The notes under the pieces: model-generated | What the model was told of the DNA's origin: nothing | The model's database searches: none | What the model saw: the letters and a program-made list of their open reading frames with translations, nothing else | In this document: positions 43,928-55,352 of the stretch, one piece after another | Layout: each line of letters opens with the position of its first letter | How positions within the stretch are numbered: the first letter of the stretch is position 1 | Source: Skeletonema tropicum | Lineage: Eukaryota; Bacillariophyta; Thalassiosirophyceae; Thalassiosirales; Thalassiosiraceae | Direction: 5' to 3' | Assembly: GCA_037178625.1 (NCBI GenBank) | Contig: CM074129.1 | Span: 372,001-436,000, forward strand | DNA: 64,000 nt | Made by a program: the position numbers and the translations under genes

Positions 43928-45449
43928 TAACCTTTCCTCTGCTACCACATTGTGTGGCATGACTTGCTACGGAAATGCATCCTCTTCTAATGCCATCTAC
44001 AAGAGATACAACTCCATCCACGCTTGCTTCATCTGCAACCTCCCAGCGGCGGCACTGTGAGGTATGCTATTGTGGAGAGACGCCCATAACAATTGTCGGT
44101 GGTGGATGCTAGTTCAGTTGAAGGTGTGCCCTATGAAATCGGATGACATCGGACATCCCCAGGGCTTGCCTGTTTGGATCGCTTCGTGACTCCCTCCGTC
44201 CATGTGTGTGGATGACATACGCTGTTCTGTAATTCTTTCGTCGGCGCCCTCAAGAGTGACAGAAGAACGCAGGTCTGTAGTTAGGTTTGGCGGGAGGAGG
44301 GTTTGATCATATTCACATATTTCAGCGCGTGTGGCTACGCAGGCAGGATAGATGGGAAGATAGGAGATGGGCATATCCCAGCAGTCGGTAGTGTTCACCC
44401 ACTACTAATGCTGAGGAGCCAAGTACCGAAGGAGCGAGCGGGGCGGCACATGTGGCTTCTTTCATGACACTGCGCCATGCGTCTGTCAAACTACGTAGCC
44501 ACTCTGATACAATTTGTTTTCCGGGGGGGGGTGTGATTATGACGAAAGGAGAATGCCATGCTTCCAGTTGTTAATGAGGAATGATCCAGTCTACACTACC
44601 CACATCTTCCTCCTTCACGGGGATGTACGGTTCGTCACGTCGTGACAGTTAGAAACATTGCTGTCCAGATAAACGTCCTTGGGCGGGGCGGCGGGTTCGG
44701 GCACTACTTCGGGAGGAAGGAAGATTAAGGCAGCGTGAACAAATCAGGATGGGATGTTGTGTTCTGCCGTGATTCGATGACTTGATGGGACGCCTGGAAG
44801 AGTTGAGGCAGAGATTCAAGTCCAATGCTAGTCAAAACAATCTTTGCGGCAGCTTGGATGACGGACTACAACGGAGTATTCAGGGAGTTTTTGGAGTCGG
44901 CGAGGCAAGGGACCGGCCTATCCTGCAAGATGGATATGGAAGATTACAGCTTAAGGGTGTCTATGGGGGGAGGAACTACGATGCAGGCACACAAAAACTA
45001 GGTACCCACAGCGACCTTCTAGCTTTTATCGACAGAAGAAGGAAATAGGAAGAAGGTTAAAAATTTGAAGATGAGATGCACCCTTGGGTATTTGAGGTAC
45101 AAGTGGAGTGATCAACCTGAGTGCAAGCGAACGCTAACCATGCATTGTATCATTTCTCTCTCTTTTCTTGCAGATGAGGATCGGGCTACGGAAGAAACTA
45201 CAGCCTTGCTCTTCTTTTGGGTGAGCATCCTGTGTACGATTGTATCGCGCTGCATTATGGAACTGCAACCTCCCCCCTCACGAAAGGTTAAGGGTAAGGT
45301 TGGCCGCAGGCACAGGATGTTCTACCTCAGGCAGTTTTTGAGGCTGTTTCCTTCATCATGCAAGCAGGGAAAGCTCATGGGAGCAAATTACTCAAGCATG
45401 GTCTGCCACTGGAACCACGCTGGAGTGTTCGAGGAGTCTTAGTTGCCGA

Positions 45450-45817
45450 GGGGGGTTATGATGCGAAGCTTTCTTCTTCACAAATATTGATTCGAGATCT
45501 CTACTGGTGCTAGTAGCGGTAGGCTGAAGCATGGCAGGTTCACGGTGAGATCGCGATTACGTGTCTTTCCCGTGCCCCGAGGACACCTACCTCGGGCTCA
45601 CCCCTAGATGAGGGCTGGCCTGCAACTCATGAGTGACGCCGCACGCAAATGCCCAGGTCATTTGACACAGAGAGCCGGAGACAATTGGAGGAGAAAAGTG
45701 GGTCAACTTCCCCAACGGTAACTAGAGATTAAAGAACAAGTAAGATTGAATTTTATCTCAGCTTGACATGCAACAAGATTTGCAGCAAGGAGGTGAATGA
45801 GGCACGGACTTCGGACC
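45450..45817. repeat. Repeat block Y, copy 1 (368 bp)
   Basis: Direct repeat of 46185-46552, starting GGGGGGTTATGATGCG and ending CACGGACTTCGGACC. The two copies flank block X copy 2. Confidence 0.85.
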
Positions 45818-46136
45818 GATCGTCACATTAGTAAAGAGGGTCCGCCAGTAGTAAGGATTGAACGGACAAGCAGAAAACATCTAAGAAGCGAGCGGCTTTC
45901 AAAGAAGAACGACGCCAGATGCAGAAAGATTTGTATTCAAATGACGGAGTGAGAAAGGCGTACCAAACCAAAGTGAAAAGTAGCTGGAGTTGCGAGGTCA
46001 CTCTTTGCTTTATCAACACGCAGGTGCGATGACAACGCTGAACATTTGAATGGGAGATAGACGCTTGGAATTTGGTTAGTAAGGAGGACCCGATCAAGAC
46101 TCCACAACGCATTTTCCAAGCAGCTTATTAAATTTT
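45817..46136. repeat. Repeat block X, copy 2, inserted between Y repeats
   Basis: Copy of 41631-41950 from about 4 kb away. It is followed by 48 bp of unique GC/CA-rich filler (46137-46184) before Y copy 2. It is in the same orientation as copy 1. Confidence 0.85.
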
Positions 46137-46184
46137 CCCACCCACCCGACCCTGGGTTATTTCGGTTGTTGCCCCCCTTGTTTT

Positions 46185-46552
46185 GGGGGGTTATGATGCG
46201 AAGCTTTCTTCTTCACAAATATTGATTCGAGATCTCTACTGGTGCTAGTAGCGGTAGGCTGAAGCATGGCAGGTTCACGGTGAGATCGCGATTACGTGTC
46301 TTTCCCGTGCCCCGAGGACACCTACCTCGGGCTCACCCCTAGATGAGGGCTGGCCTGCAACTCATGAGTGACGCCGCACGCAAATGCCCAGGTCATTTGA
46401 CACAGAGAGCCGGAGACAATTGGAGGAGAAAAGTGGGTCAACTTCCCCAACGGTAACTAGAGATTAAAGAACAAGTAAGATTGAATTTTATCTCAGCTTG
46501 ACATGCAACAAGATTTGCAGCAAGGAGGTGAATGAGGCACGGACTTCGGACC
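46185..46552. repeat. Repeat block Y, copy 2 (368 bp)
   Basis: Near-identical direct repeat of 45450-45817. Confidence 0.85.
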
Positions 46553-47357
46553 AACCCCCCCAACCAAGGTTAAAGTGAATAGTGGGAAAGGCAAGAGAAT
46601 GCATCTTGCTCTTTTTCTACTAAAACTTTCTTTCTACAAACCTTAAAAGGGACAGAACATGAGACCTGAGAATTTTTGTCCCAAAAAAAAAAGTTTTTGC
46701 CTAGAGGAATCCAAAAACTCAAAAAATCACAGAACACGACGACGCTATCGATGATGCACAATACCTCTAACACCGCCACAAAGCCATCTATAGACTCATA
46801 AGCATAGACCCTAGACCTATTTTCAACACTGATTCGAATGGTGTAGTCCGTGACAAGAGGCAACACGAAGAGATGCCTGCTTGGGTTTGGAGCTGGTGTG
46901 ATAGTAGTAATTTTGGTAGGTTGAAGTTGTTGTGCGTAGAAGAATCAATTATGCATTGTGAATCTGCAATTGCTGCATCCGGAGGACACCCTGCTCCTCC
47001 GTCCAAGATGTTTGTCTTTTTGGTTGAGGAAATGCGATTTCTTGACGACATCGTAAATAGCGGATTAGAGATCTCTATTTTGGCACTGCGGGCGTGCATG
47101 TGTTACAGACACAGTAGAGAATAAAAGAAGTGATACAAAGTGTAAGATATCCTTAAATCTCCTTAAGCTGCGTGGCAAGTTGCCATTCTTCAAGAGGTGG
47201 AAATGCCTGACTGTTGCATCAATCTGCTTGCCACTGCCATCAGAATTGCATATGAAGGAAACCCCTGCAGCCATCTTCTCCACCCAGAATTTGTTGAAGG
47301 CATCCGTGTTTCTTCTGCTACGATGCATCAGGATCCAGATACGTGGAAGAAGGATAG
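46553..47357. other. Possible host exon remnants
   Basis: Short + strand ORFs at 46873-47124 (MPAWVWSWCDSSNFG) and 47197-47406 (MEMPDCCINLLATAIRIAYEGN) read like protein but lack domains, starts and a shared frame. The second runs into the 428-bp repeat. Confidence 0.25.
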
Positions 47358-47785
47358 AGGCGTGCCTCCAGTCTCTGAGGCAAGGACGCGTAAGCTTGCA
47401 AACTGACACTGGTATGCACTGAAGAAGATGGCCCAAACGTTCCTCCATTCGCGCCATTCTTTGCGCAAGCAGTTCAGTCGTTTTACACTCATCAAGATCA
47501 AGCGCATGTGATCCGACAGGTCACAGTAGAAGAAGAAGTCCATGCATTACTATAGATAGTTGCAGAGCTATCAAAGACAGTTTATGATATTTCGAGAAGA
47601 AAAGTGGCCTTGCGCTTGTTTTCTTGCTTTTCCATTGATACTGTTCGAGTTACTCGCCGACCTTGATAATTCAAGCTCATCTCTACATCGTACATAGCAG
47701 CATTTTGTTACAGGGATTTTGTCTGCCAAGACGTCCTCTTGATCATTGCCAACAGGTACTACTGATCCTTTACTGCTAACTGCAT
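47358..47785. repeat. 428-bp direct repeat flanking a copia element, left copy
   Basis: Near-identical to 54925-55352, from AGGCGTGCCTCCAG to GCTAACTGCAT. The sequences outside each copy are unrelated, so this is a duplicated target segment rather than a dispersed repeat. Confidence 0.88.
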
Positions 47786-48283
47786 TCTCAAGTTGAGAAT
47801 TATCTGCTCAAAGCCTGAGAAATCTGTATGCGTACATCGACGTTAACTTACTGTACGAGGAACACTGATCGGAACGACGGGTGACCCGGTGGAAGTGAAG
47901 GAAGAAGGACGGATGAAGACACTGGAACGTTGAGTTCAAATACCAAATTAAGCTGGACGTTGGAGCTATCTGCTCATCTATCCTACCCGACTATCGAAGT
48001 ATTATTGGGAGAAGTCTCCGCCGTATCGGCTTCGGCTACTACACGATGTTTATTCTTTATTATTTCTATCTACTAAGTGAGAGGTCGACGTGTCATGGTA
48101 GTGCTTCAACCTGTGGTGAAATAAAATCTTATCCCGCCAAAACAAGCAGATGGCTACTTCCGAGCAGCTGGTTTCTCGTCGATGATGACATGAAATAACG
48201 TAGATCCCCATTCCCATAATTCCTAAATCCCATATTCCCGATAATGATGATAAAAAGGCAGCGTTCCAAATCCTAAGTTGTCA
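47786..48283 (-). repeat. 3' LTR of the truncated copia element (498 bp)
   Basis: On the - strand it starts TGACAACTTAGG directly after GGGGAG and ends CTCAACTTGAGA, like RT1 and the LTR at 28157. The adjoining ~140 bp repeats TTGGGGAGAGAT-type purine motifs. Confidence 0.75.
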
Positions 48284-48426
48284 CTCCCCAACCTGCATGA
48301 TATCCATCATTTCTTCAGCCAACAATTCTTTCTCCCCATCTATCTTTTCCGTTTAATATCACTAATATATCTCTCCCCAATTTCCCTCCCGATTCTTCTA
48401 TCTCTCCCCAATTCTCTTCCTAGTTC

Positions 48427-48666
48427 CTAATCAATATCTCCCCATTCTTCTGCCCAGTTCCTGCAGCGTCTCCAATCATTAATGTCACCGCAAAGAGTAT
48501 CCGAGAAAACCATTTCTTGGCGTCTCTTGATTTCAAGTAAAACAGTCTCGTTGCGACTCTTCATCACGAAATTGGGTCCCATCTTGTGAGTAATGGAAGG
48601 ACATTCTCCATCAAACAAACTAGGATTCCAAGGTGTCGACTGAGTCATTTCAATCCACGGTAGATC
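48427..48666 (-). pseudogene. Coding tail of the gag-protease element, downstream of Helitron C
   Basis: Encodes DLPWIEMTQSTPWNPSLF, matching the RT1 sequence just after the protease (VLMTRDVPWDPSRYD). It continues to a stop at 48427 with a Trp-rich end (NDWRRCRNWAEEWGD) that may be the remains of the RNase H tail. Removing Helitron C joins it in frame to the protease at 52584. Confidence 0.65.
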
Positions 48667-49186
48667 ATCGGCCCTCGGGGCCCCTGTTCATGGAGCGCAG
48701 AGCAGCGTAATAGGGGGCCGCAGGTGCCCTTCTATTACAGGTAGGAAATTCAGAATTATTCAGCCAAAATTTTCTACAGGGTTTAATTGAGGAATCAGTA
48801 TATGTGCTTTTTAGTGAGAAGGTTTACCTGGATGACACGTAGAGTCCTCGGTAGAGACTACCGGCGTAGGATATGTATGTGTTCCTATGTAGAAAGCAAG
48901 AAGTACCTGTTGAAAGCGAGAAATTTACTGTACTAAAGCCGCTTTTTGAGCATCTAAATCGGTCTGTACGAGAAAGAAATACAGGTTTTACACGGTCGTT
49001 AGTCGATTTAGTTTTTGTCTTTCTTCGTCGCGAGAAAATGTCTTTTTGTAAAACTGTGCTTGATATATCGAATCGTGCGCTTGCAGATGTTTTACTGATC
49101 ACCAGATGCAGACGCTTAATTGAGTTGTTGTATTCTTTGTGGTGAGAAAGTGTCTGTTTTGTAAAACTGTGCAGTGATCAATTTTA

Positions 49187-50280
49187 CTAATCACCAGATG
49201 AAGATCCTGCGAAGTAATCACTTGGGATTTCATGATCCTTCTTCGCTTCTTTCCACTTCTTGTTCGGGTTGGTTATGATGTTGGTAATCCTGGTTGTCAG
49301 GTCTGTCCTGTCTTTGATGAAATTGCCCTTGATTGCTGCTGCGTACGATGTTTCTGTGATTTCTTCCAACTTTCTCTTGCTATACCTCGTCTTCGACTCT
49401 TCTGCCTTCCCCTCCAAGTATTTCACCCAATTTGCTCGCTTCTTGTACGATTCGCAGAACTGGCCATTTTGCTTTCTCTTGCAATTTTTTAATCGGTTCG
49501 TTGAAATGTTGCTTCCGGTCCAGTATATGGCACTGTCCGACGGGTATGCTTGATCTTTGGAGCCAAGTGTTTTGCCTCTGCTGGTAGCCACGTACATTGT
49601 TCCAAGAAACTTGCTAATCTCCCACAACTCATCTGCTGGATCTATTATCATGCGGTTCCAGCGGTCTCCTTTGTCGAATCCAGCTTCGAGTCCTTGACAG
49701 CGGTGGATGGTGATGGCGTAGGCAATTTGCAATGGCATGAATAATGCGGTGCAGCATCCCCTGTTGCAAATCTGCTCGTAGGGTGGGATTGGCACGTGCT
49801 GTGCGCAATAAGTTGGGGTAGGATGCATTTGTATCAGTATGAAATGAGTTAGTAGTGTTTTCGCAGAGAGTGGCAATTGTCTTGTGTCTTTCGTGTGTCA
49901 ACTTTTACTCACCGTTGGGTTGTTCTTGTCCCATGGGTCCTCGCCTGGTGGTGGTTTGTATGTAGGGAAATCCACAACAATGTACTTCGGTAGGCTAACC
50001 TCACCTTTACCGTTTGGTCCAACGGAGCGATCCTTATCGTAAACGATCTCGACTACTACCCCAATAGCTGAGACGTACAATCCTGAGTTGGGATCGATGT
50101 TGGCTGACTCCAAGCAAACATGTGCACCTACGCACACATCAAAGGTGTAGAATAGCCTCCTGCCGTAAAAGTGCGACTGGTATGCTGTGTTATTGCCCGC
50201 CATCCTGCTGCTGAATTGACACCTGAGCCTAGCTATTGGTACTTTCAGTCGTTCGTGTGTTTTGATCAGCATGTCTACGT
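49187..50280 (-). pseudogene. Transposase 3' end in Helitron C
   Basis: Carries the end of the penultimate helicase exon (MLIKTHERLKVPIARLRCQF to PWDKNNPT), the 114 bp intron, and the final exon from HVPIPPYEQ with ITIHRCQGLEAG to the stop at 49187-49189, essentially identical to A. Rep and helicase motifs I to III are absent. The join with the upstream SAP-gene fragment lies in AACTGCC/TACG near 50280, inside what was intron 2. Confidence 0.85.
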
Positions 50281-50395
50281 AGGCAGTTGCATTTGTTTAT
50301 TAGGTAAAATTGTTCAGTGATCGATTATACTAAAATGATTCAATAAGCAAGCGATACTTAGTGCGGCAGTGCACATGCACACAAAATAAACTCAC

Positions 50396-51172
50396 ATGAT
50401 AGTTGAATCAGGAGAGGCCTTCTCTCCGACAGGTACCGGTTTAGACTTTTTCGTGACAGCACCTTTCTCGGACAAATCCGGTTCATCATCATCTTGAACA
50501 GGTTGATCACGGGAGCCTGAATGAGTTTTGTCTTCAAGTACAAGTTTCCCGTTCTCATCACTGGTGTGAAGTTGAAGGTTGAAAAAAAAACTTGTAAGTA
50601 AAAAGGAAAGACAGAATTTGTAAAACGGTACAATGAACAAAAATACCAAAATCATTGAACCACACGAAGGTTAACCTTCTCTCTTACCAAAAATGCTCAC
50701 AATTTGAAGTGTACGGCGCTTGGCTTGTACCTCCTTTCTGAGCAATAGCGGCAAACATTAAGAAGTTGACCGCTGCAGACACCAGATCATCTTTGTCAGT
50801 AGAATCAGTCTTACCAACTGGGACATTCGGGTAATGTTCAGACAGTTCATTCAGGATGTACTTGATTGACCCGACTTCAAAGACGGAAAGAGCAGAAAAG
50901 AGCAGTTGTTCCTTCTCCAACTTGGCAACGTCAAACCCATCGCCTAATGCAACAGACGCTAGCAGCAAGAAGATACGATCGTCGGTACGCACCAAACGCC
51001 AATTGATGTCTGTTACGCTCAATGCAATGACAGGAGCCGACGGTTTAGCGGCAGTCTTGACCCCTGACGAAGTAAGACGTGCATCGACATTGCTCCGATT
51101 CCGCACGGCACGGAAGCCCTTACCATTACTACCAACGGTGGATATAACTGGATTTGTGTTGCCAAACTTCAT
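50396..51172 (-). CDS. SAP-like gene, exons 1-2, in Helitron C
   Basis: Exon 1 (51172-50688) and exon 2 (50560-50396) match copy A with a few substitutions (for example Ser to Leu in DRIFLLLAS, and an Arg to Gly near the end of exon 2). The intron and both exon 2 borders are intact. After the exon 2 donor the original acceptor is lost by deletion, so a transcript would read through or splice to the helicase exon acceptor. It could encode a ~162-216 aa SAP-like protein under its own promoter. Confidence 0.65.
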
Positions 51173-51966
51173 TATTTATTCGGACAATGTAGAAATGTGA
51201 TGATGTAAATGATGCAATGCATAATTTATGAGAGCTGTTGAACGGCTCGACAACGTACAAACTGCCTACATAACCGCCGCCAACGCACCAGCGCAATAAT
51301 CAGCAGAGAACAATGCAATCAATAACCAACCACGTCATGAAGTAAACGAGTTCCTTCGTAAGCTACGTCGGCAACACAAGATCTTGTGGTTCAACACATC
51401 GACAACACGTCGACAAAAAGATTCAGCTCAACACAAGACGTCGACGTGGAGTTAAGAACTGACGTATTGATCAGTACGTGGCCAAAGATCGGCAGTTATT
51501 CAAATGCAAACACGTCGGCAACCAACGTCGGCGTCTATTTAGACTTGCATCAATAGACGACTCGGCAGATAATGTAATTGAGCCAATGTCGACCTGAGTA
51601 TTTGCTGCATGAACTTAAATACTTTTTTGTTCATTGGATTTTGCCAACACCTGACTTCTGGTACTTTGTGACGTAAGACGATTGGAATCAAGTGTACTAA
51701 TTCCTTAAGTAACGAAGTTTACCACGTCACTCAGAGAAAAAATGAAGAAAATAGAGGGTGACGGGGATGCACACCGGAAAGAACGAAGAAGCTCATCGAC
51801 AATCTGACTTAATTAGCCTGGAAAAGTCCTTTTTAGCACAAATCAAGCGATTTTTAGATCTAAATCATAAGATATAGCATCTAAATGACAATCAAAATGG
51901 GCATTTCAGCGGGGATAGGAGGGGGGAAAATCCCAGCACTTCAAGTTGAAGTTCCGGAAGTAATTT
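51173..51966 (-). promoter_or_regulatory. Retained promoter region in Helitron C
   Basis: Counterpart of about 14057-14850 in A, including the cluster of CGACGT motifs. It is essentially identical to A, but the divergent gene has been deleted. Confidence 0.55.
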
Positions 51967-52302
51967 GCTCGCTACTTTGGATCTCCCCGATGGAAAAGAT
52001 ATGCCTTGTACGCTGGCCCACGCCCACGAAACGCCAACAAAACTTACGACCGTTAGAACAATGACAGCTACCACGCCTTTTCTCATTCTTGAGACCTTTT
52101 GATTCAAATTTTTTGTGGCCTGTCTCCACGCAATTAGAACCGCTGATGAAGGTGGCTAAGCTCCACCGAAACTCGTAATTAATGAATCATAAAGAGTTCG
52201 GTTATATTGCTTACTACCATCATCTGGAAAAACTCCTAGCTTGTAATAAGGACTTCGTGGCTTATTGCATTCAAGACATTTCTTTTCACATTGATAAAGA
52301 TT
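51967..52302 (-). other. Captured 336-bp segment unique to Helitron C
   Basis: Not found elsewhere in the window and absent from A. On the - strand, ATG at 52086 opens MRKGVVAVIVLTVVSFVGVS followed by WAWA, a hydrophobic N-terminus like a signal peptide or membrane anchor. It runs on into the junction (stop near 51892). It may be a host gene fragment picked up by the element. Confidence 0.5.
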
Positions 52303-52583
52303 GACAACGTCATTGCAGAGCAACTTTATAGCCGTATTCTATTGTAAAGAGACTAATTGGTAAAATTGTGCACAGCACAATTATACCAATTAAGGCCAAC
52401 GTCATTGCAGAGCAACTTTATAGCCGAATTCCGTTGTATGAAGACTACTGACAAGCCACACAGCAAATGGCCAACAGCAAGATGACGACACAATACTTTA
52501 CAGGCCCCGAGGGCCCGCGCTGAACCCGCCACATACACCGCTGCACGCCACCACTATCGCACCATTCTCCGCGCCCCTGTTTA
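52303..52583 (-). repeat. Left terminus of Helitron C
   Basis: Inverted, nearly identical copy of 2235-2513, with both CTATAAAGTTGCTCTGCAAT repeats, the palindrome (52358-52394) and the subterminal hairpin (about 52503-52515). Confidence 0.85.
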
Positions 52584-54924
52584 ATTCAAATCATTCTCCG
52601 TAGGATACGTCATCTCAATAAAAGGTAATCCATCCTTGAAGGTGATAGGAATGGTGTAATTTCCGTCTCTCGTAGAAGTGACGATCTTCTGAGTTCCACC
52701 AATCTCTAAAGGCAAATCTCCAACTTCACATCCTGCGCATGTCAATTGGATCTTGGAATGAATAGTAGGTCCGTCATAAATTTCACCGTATTCGTGAAAG
52801 ACCAGAATGACGTGAGTTCCTTCACTCGTTGTAACCTTTGCAGCGAATGATGCAATCTTGAGTTGAAGGATCTTGTTTCCTCCACAACCAGTAACATTAA
52901 TCAACCTAGGAGGGTCAGCATACCAAAGTCGTCGAAGATATTTGGGATTTCCCAATCCGGCATTTGCTCCTCCATCGACTAGTGCAAATGAGTTTCTTGA
53001 ATCTTCTAGATCTCCTACGTTCTCAATCCGACTGATATCACTAACTCTAACAGTAAAGACCATGTTCACACTGCGATTCTCTTCAGATGAATTAGAAAAG
53101 ACGTCTGGGAATTCGGCTTGTTGAAGTGCAGTTGCTACAGATATACTTCTCTGCTGGTCATCTCTCCTGATAGGTACTAGTTGGTTTGTTGATCTGTTTT
53201 GACGAGACATAAGTTTAGCCGGTACGAAAGGATCCCTTGGAATTTTAGAAGCATTGCTTTGACCTTGCTGTGCGGCTGTCGAACGTGCACGCATCGCTTG
53301 AATGTATCCCATATTGACCGAACGTTCACTAGTATTGGTATCTTCGGGAACAATATCAGATTCGGCAGTATTAGTGGCACGGGCGTTTCGACTGGACAGT
53401 CCAGTTCCTGGAAGTCGATGTTCTTCATTAGTAGCGGGTGGTGGTCCCGGAAGAAGACTTGTGAGAATGTCTTCACGAGTATCAAGTGGAATCTTCAACC
53501 AGAGTTGCTTGACTTCACGTGGTAGTTTCTCCCAGTTCTTCTTAGGCATCTGTCCGTGTCTACGAACTTCTCCAACATTGATGTAACGATACGCCTCATC
53601 TATTGCATCAACGGCATCAAATGCATCTGACTCAACGGTAACGGAGTTTGCATTGATATCGGCGCTATAAACATCCATATCCCATAGTAGTCCTTCATCC
53701 TCGACGAATCCTCCATTGATCATGCTCGCATTAATCTTCCTCCTCGAGTTTAACACTGATGTCTTGAATTCAGCGTCCAATTGTTGTGCTTGTCGATAAT
53801 AAAAATCGATCTTGGCAGAAGCAGAACGAACAATCACTTGACTTCCAACAGCAGTATCCTCTTGAACATCCATTAACTTCTTAGTATCACGTAGTTCCTT
53901 GATACTATCAATATATCTCTCGAAATAGATAAGTTCCTGGTCTTCGGAAATATTCTGACTGGTCTTGCAGAAGTAATTGTGCTCAATGACCCATCTCCTG
54001 AACGAATCGATAGCGGCGGCAAGTCCTTTGTGGTTTGCTGGAATCTTGCTACTGCAGATAAGTCCGAGTAGATACTTCGTCCTCGTGATTGCTGCAATGT
54101 TGTCATCATAGTGACTGGCAAGATCTCTCCATACAGCTACTCCATCCATCTCCTTGGTGTGTCTCTTGACGATAGTTAGCCCCTCGTTCGTCTCCACAGA
54201 CTCTTGTAACGCCATGAACAGGAGAGTGTTCTTCTTCTTGTAGAGCTTGACTTCATCCGGATCGTCTATTCCATCCACGGGAACTTGATAGTATGTTTCG
54301 GTGATGTCAATCATATCATTGATTGTAAGAATACCGATGTGCTTGACTTTCCATCTCGTCCATTCTGATGCATTCTTGAACTTGGTCCAGGACTCTTCAT
54401 TGGGCTTGATCTTCTTCTCGAACGCAAATAATGCTTGAGCAGCGGCCGATCGACACTTTGCTGGGGTAGTCAATCCGTTACCTCCAGTGGTAGAAGAAGT
54501 GGTGTTATTCAGGCCATTCCTCTTCTCTGACACTGCGGCAATCACTGGATCATAGAATACCTCACCATCTGATTCAGGTGTTTGCCTCTCTTCTGGAGTC
54601 ATATTAAGGAAGGAGTCAAATGCGAATCTAATCCTATCAATGACGATGTTTACAGGATGCATCGGGAGAGTTCCGTGCGTGTTCTGTAGCCAGTTGAAAA
54701 AACTCGGGATTTGTTTGAGTTCGTCCATCACTGCTTCAGATACCAGTTCATCCATTTCCGTATCGGGGTCTTTCCACCTCATCTTCTTGAGGGTCTCATC
54801 ATCCTTGATCGCATCTATCAAATCGAAGCGTGTTCTGATGTCTAATAGTTTAAAAGCATCATCTACACCCTCTGAATCATAAAATACCCTTGATAGGAGA
54901 TGATTGATCTCACGATCGGGGTTT
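52584..54924 (-). pseudogene. gag-pro: Copia gag-protease, 5'-truncated and cut by Helitron C
   Basis: Open for about 780 residues from the junction at 54924 (…NPDREINHLLSRV) to Helitron C. The ~21 residues before the junction in the apparent ORF are host sequence from the 428-bp repeat. The gag part is long and charged, with WEKLPREVKQLWLKIP and RRDDQQRSISVA. It is followed by the aspartic protease region FALVDGGANAGLGNPK, close to LIDGGANGGLANPK of RT1. It ends at EMTYPTENDLN before the insertion; the apparent stop is Helitron sequence. The frame resumes at 48666. It could supply Gag only if transcription from a flanking promoter occurs, because the 5' LTR is missing. Confidence 0.8.
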
Positions 54925-55352
54925 AGGCGTGCCTCCAGTCTCTGAGGCAAGGACGCGTAAGCTTGCAAACTGACACTGGTATGCACTGAAGAAGATGCCC
55001 CAAACGTTCCTCCATTCGCGCCATTCTTTGCGCAAGCAGTTCAGTCGTTTTACACTCATCAAGATCAAGCGCATGTGATCCGACAGGTCACAGTAGAAGA
55101 AGAAGTCCATGCATTACTATAGATAGTTGTAGAGCTATCAGAGACAGTTTATGATAATTCGAGAAGAAAAGTGGCCTTGCGCTTGTTTTCTTGCTTTTCC
55201 ATTGATACTGTTCGAGTTACTCGCCGACCTTGATAATTCAAGCTCATCTCTACATCGTACATCGCAGCATTTTGTTACAGGGATTTTGTCTGCCAAGACG
55301 TCCTCTTGATCATTGCCAACAGGTACTACTGATCCTTTACTGCTAACTGCAT
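54925..55352. repeat. 428-bp direct repeat flanking a copia element, right copy
   Basis: Near-identical to 47358-47785, with a handful of substitutions. It continues on the right into AGTCCGGCAGCCGG, where the left copy runs into the LTR. Confidence 0.88.

Larger units (their letters stand above)
41951..45449. other. Gene-poor stretch
   Basis: No gene I can support. There are two diverged copies of a ~40 bp sequence around GGATGATGGATGTTGTATCGAT (about 42288 and 42544). ORFs at 42543-42848, 43633-43962, 44782-45048 and 45065-45442 lack domains. 44782-45048 (GRLEELRQRFKSNASQNNL) and the following 45065-45442 could be parts of a decayed gene. A tRNA-like sequence is at 43334-43405. Confidence 0.35.
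48667..52583 (-). mobile_element. Helitron copy C, young internal-deletion derivative of A
   Basis: Inverted relative to A. In A coordinates it consists of the left end to ~2513, then 336 bp absent from A (51967-52302), then ~14057-15741 (promoter, exons 1 and 2 of the SAP-like gene and part of intron 2), then ~26002-27608 (transposase end and right terminus). Sequence match to A is nearly complete. Removing it restores the copia reading frame. Confidence 0.9.
47786..54924 (-). mobile_element. 5'-truncated copia element (gag-protease, no pol) carrying Helitron C
   Basis: On the - strand: gag truncated at 54924, protease, Helitron C insertion (48667-52583), short coding tail, purine tract and a complete 3' LTR (47786-48283). 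No 5' LTR is present. Integrase, RT and most of RNase H are missing. The LTR 5' part differs from RT1, but its second half is very similar (for example AGTATTATTGGGAG/ATCTATCCTACCCGACTATCG). It is flanked by 428-bp direct repeats rather than a 5-bp duplication. Confidence 0.8.

Noticed and set aside
48873..49145. 90-aa ORF at the end of copy C (and 27129-27395 in A)
   Set aside because: Lies in the non-coding subterminal region. Copy B does not keep the frame.
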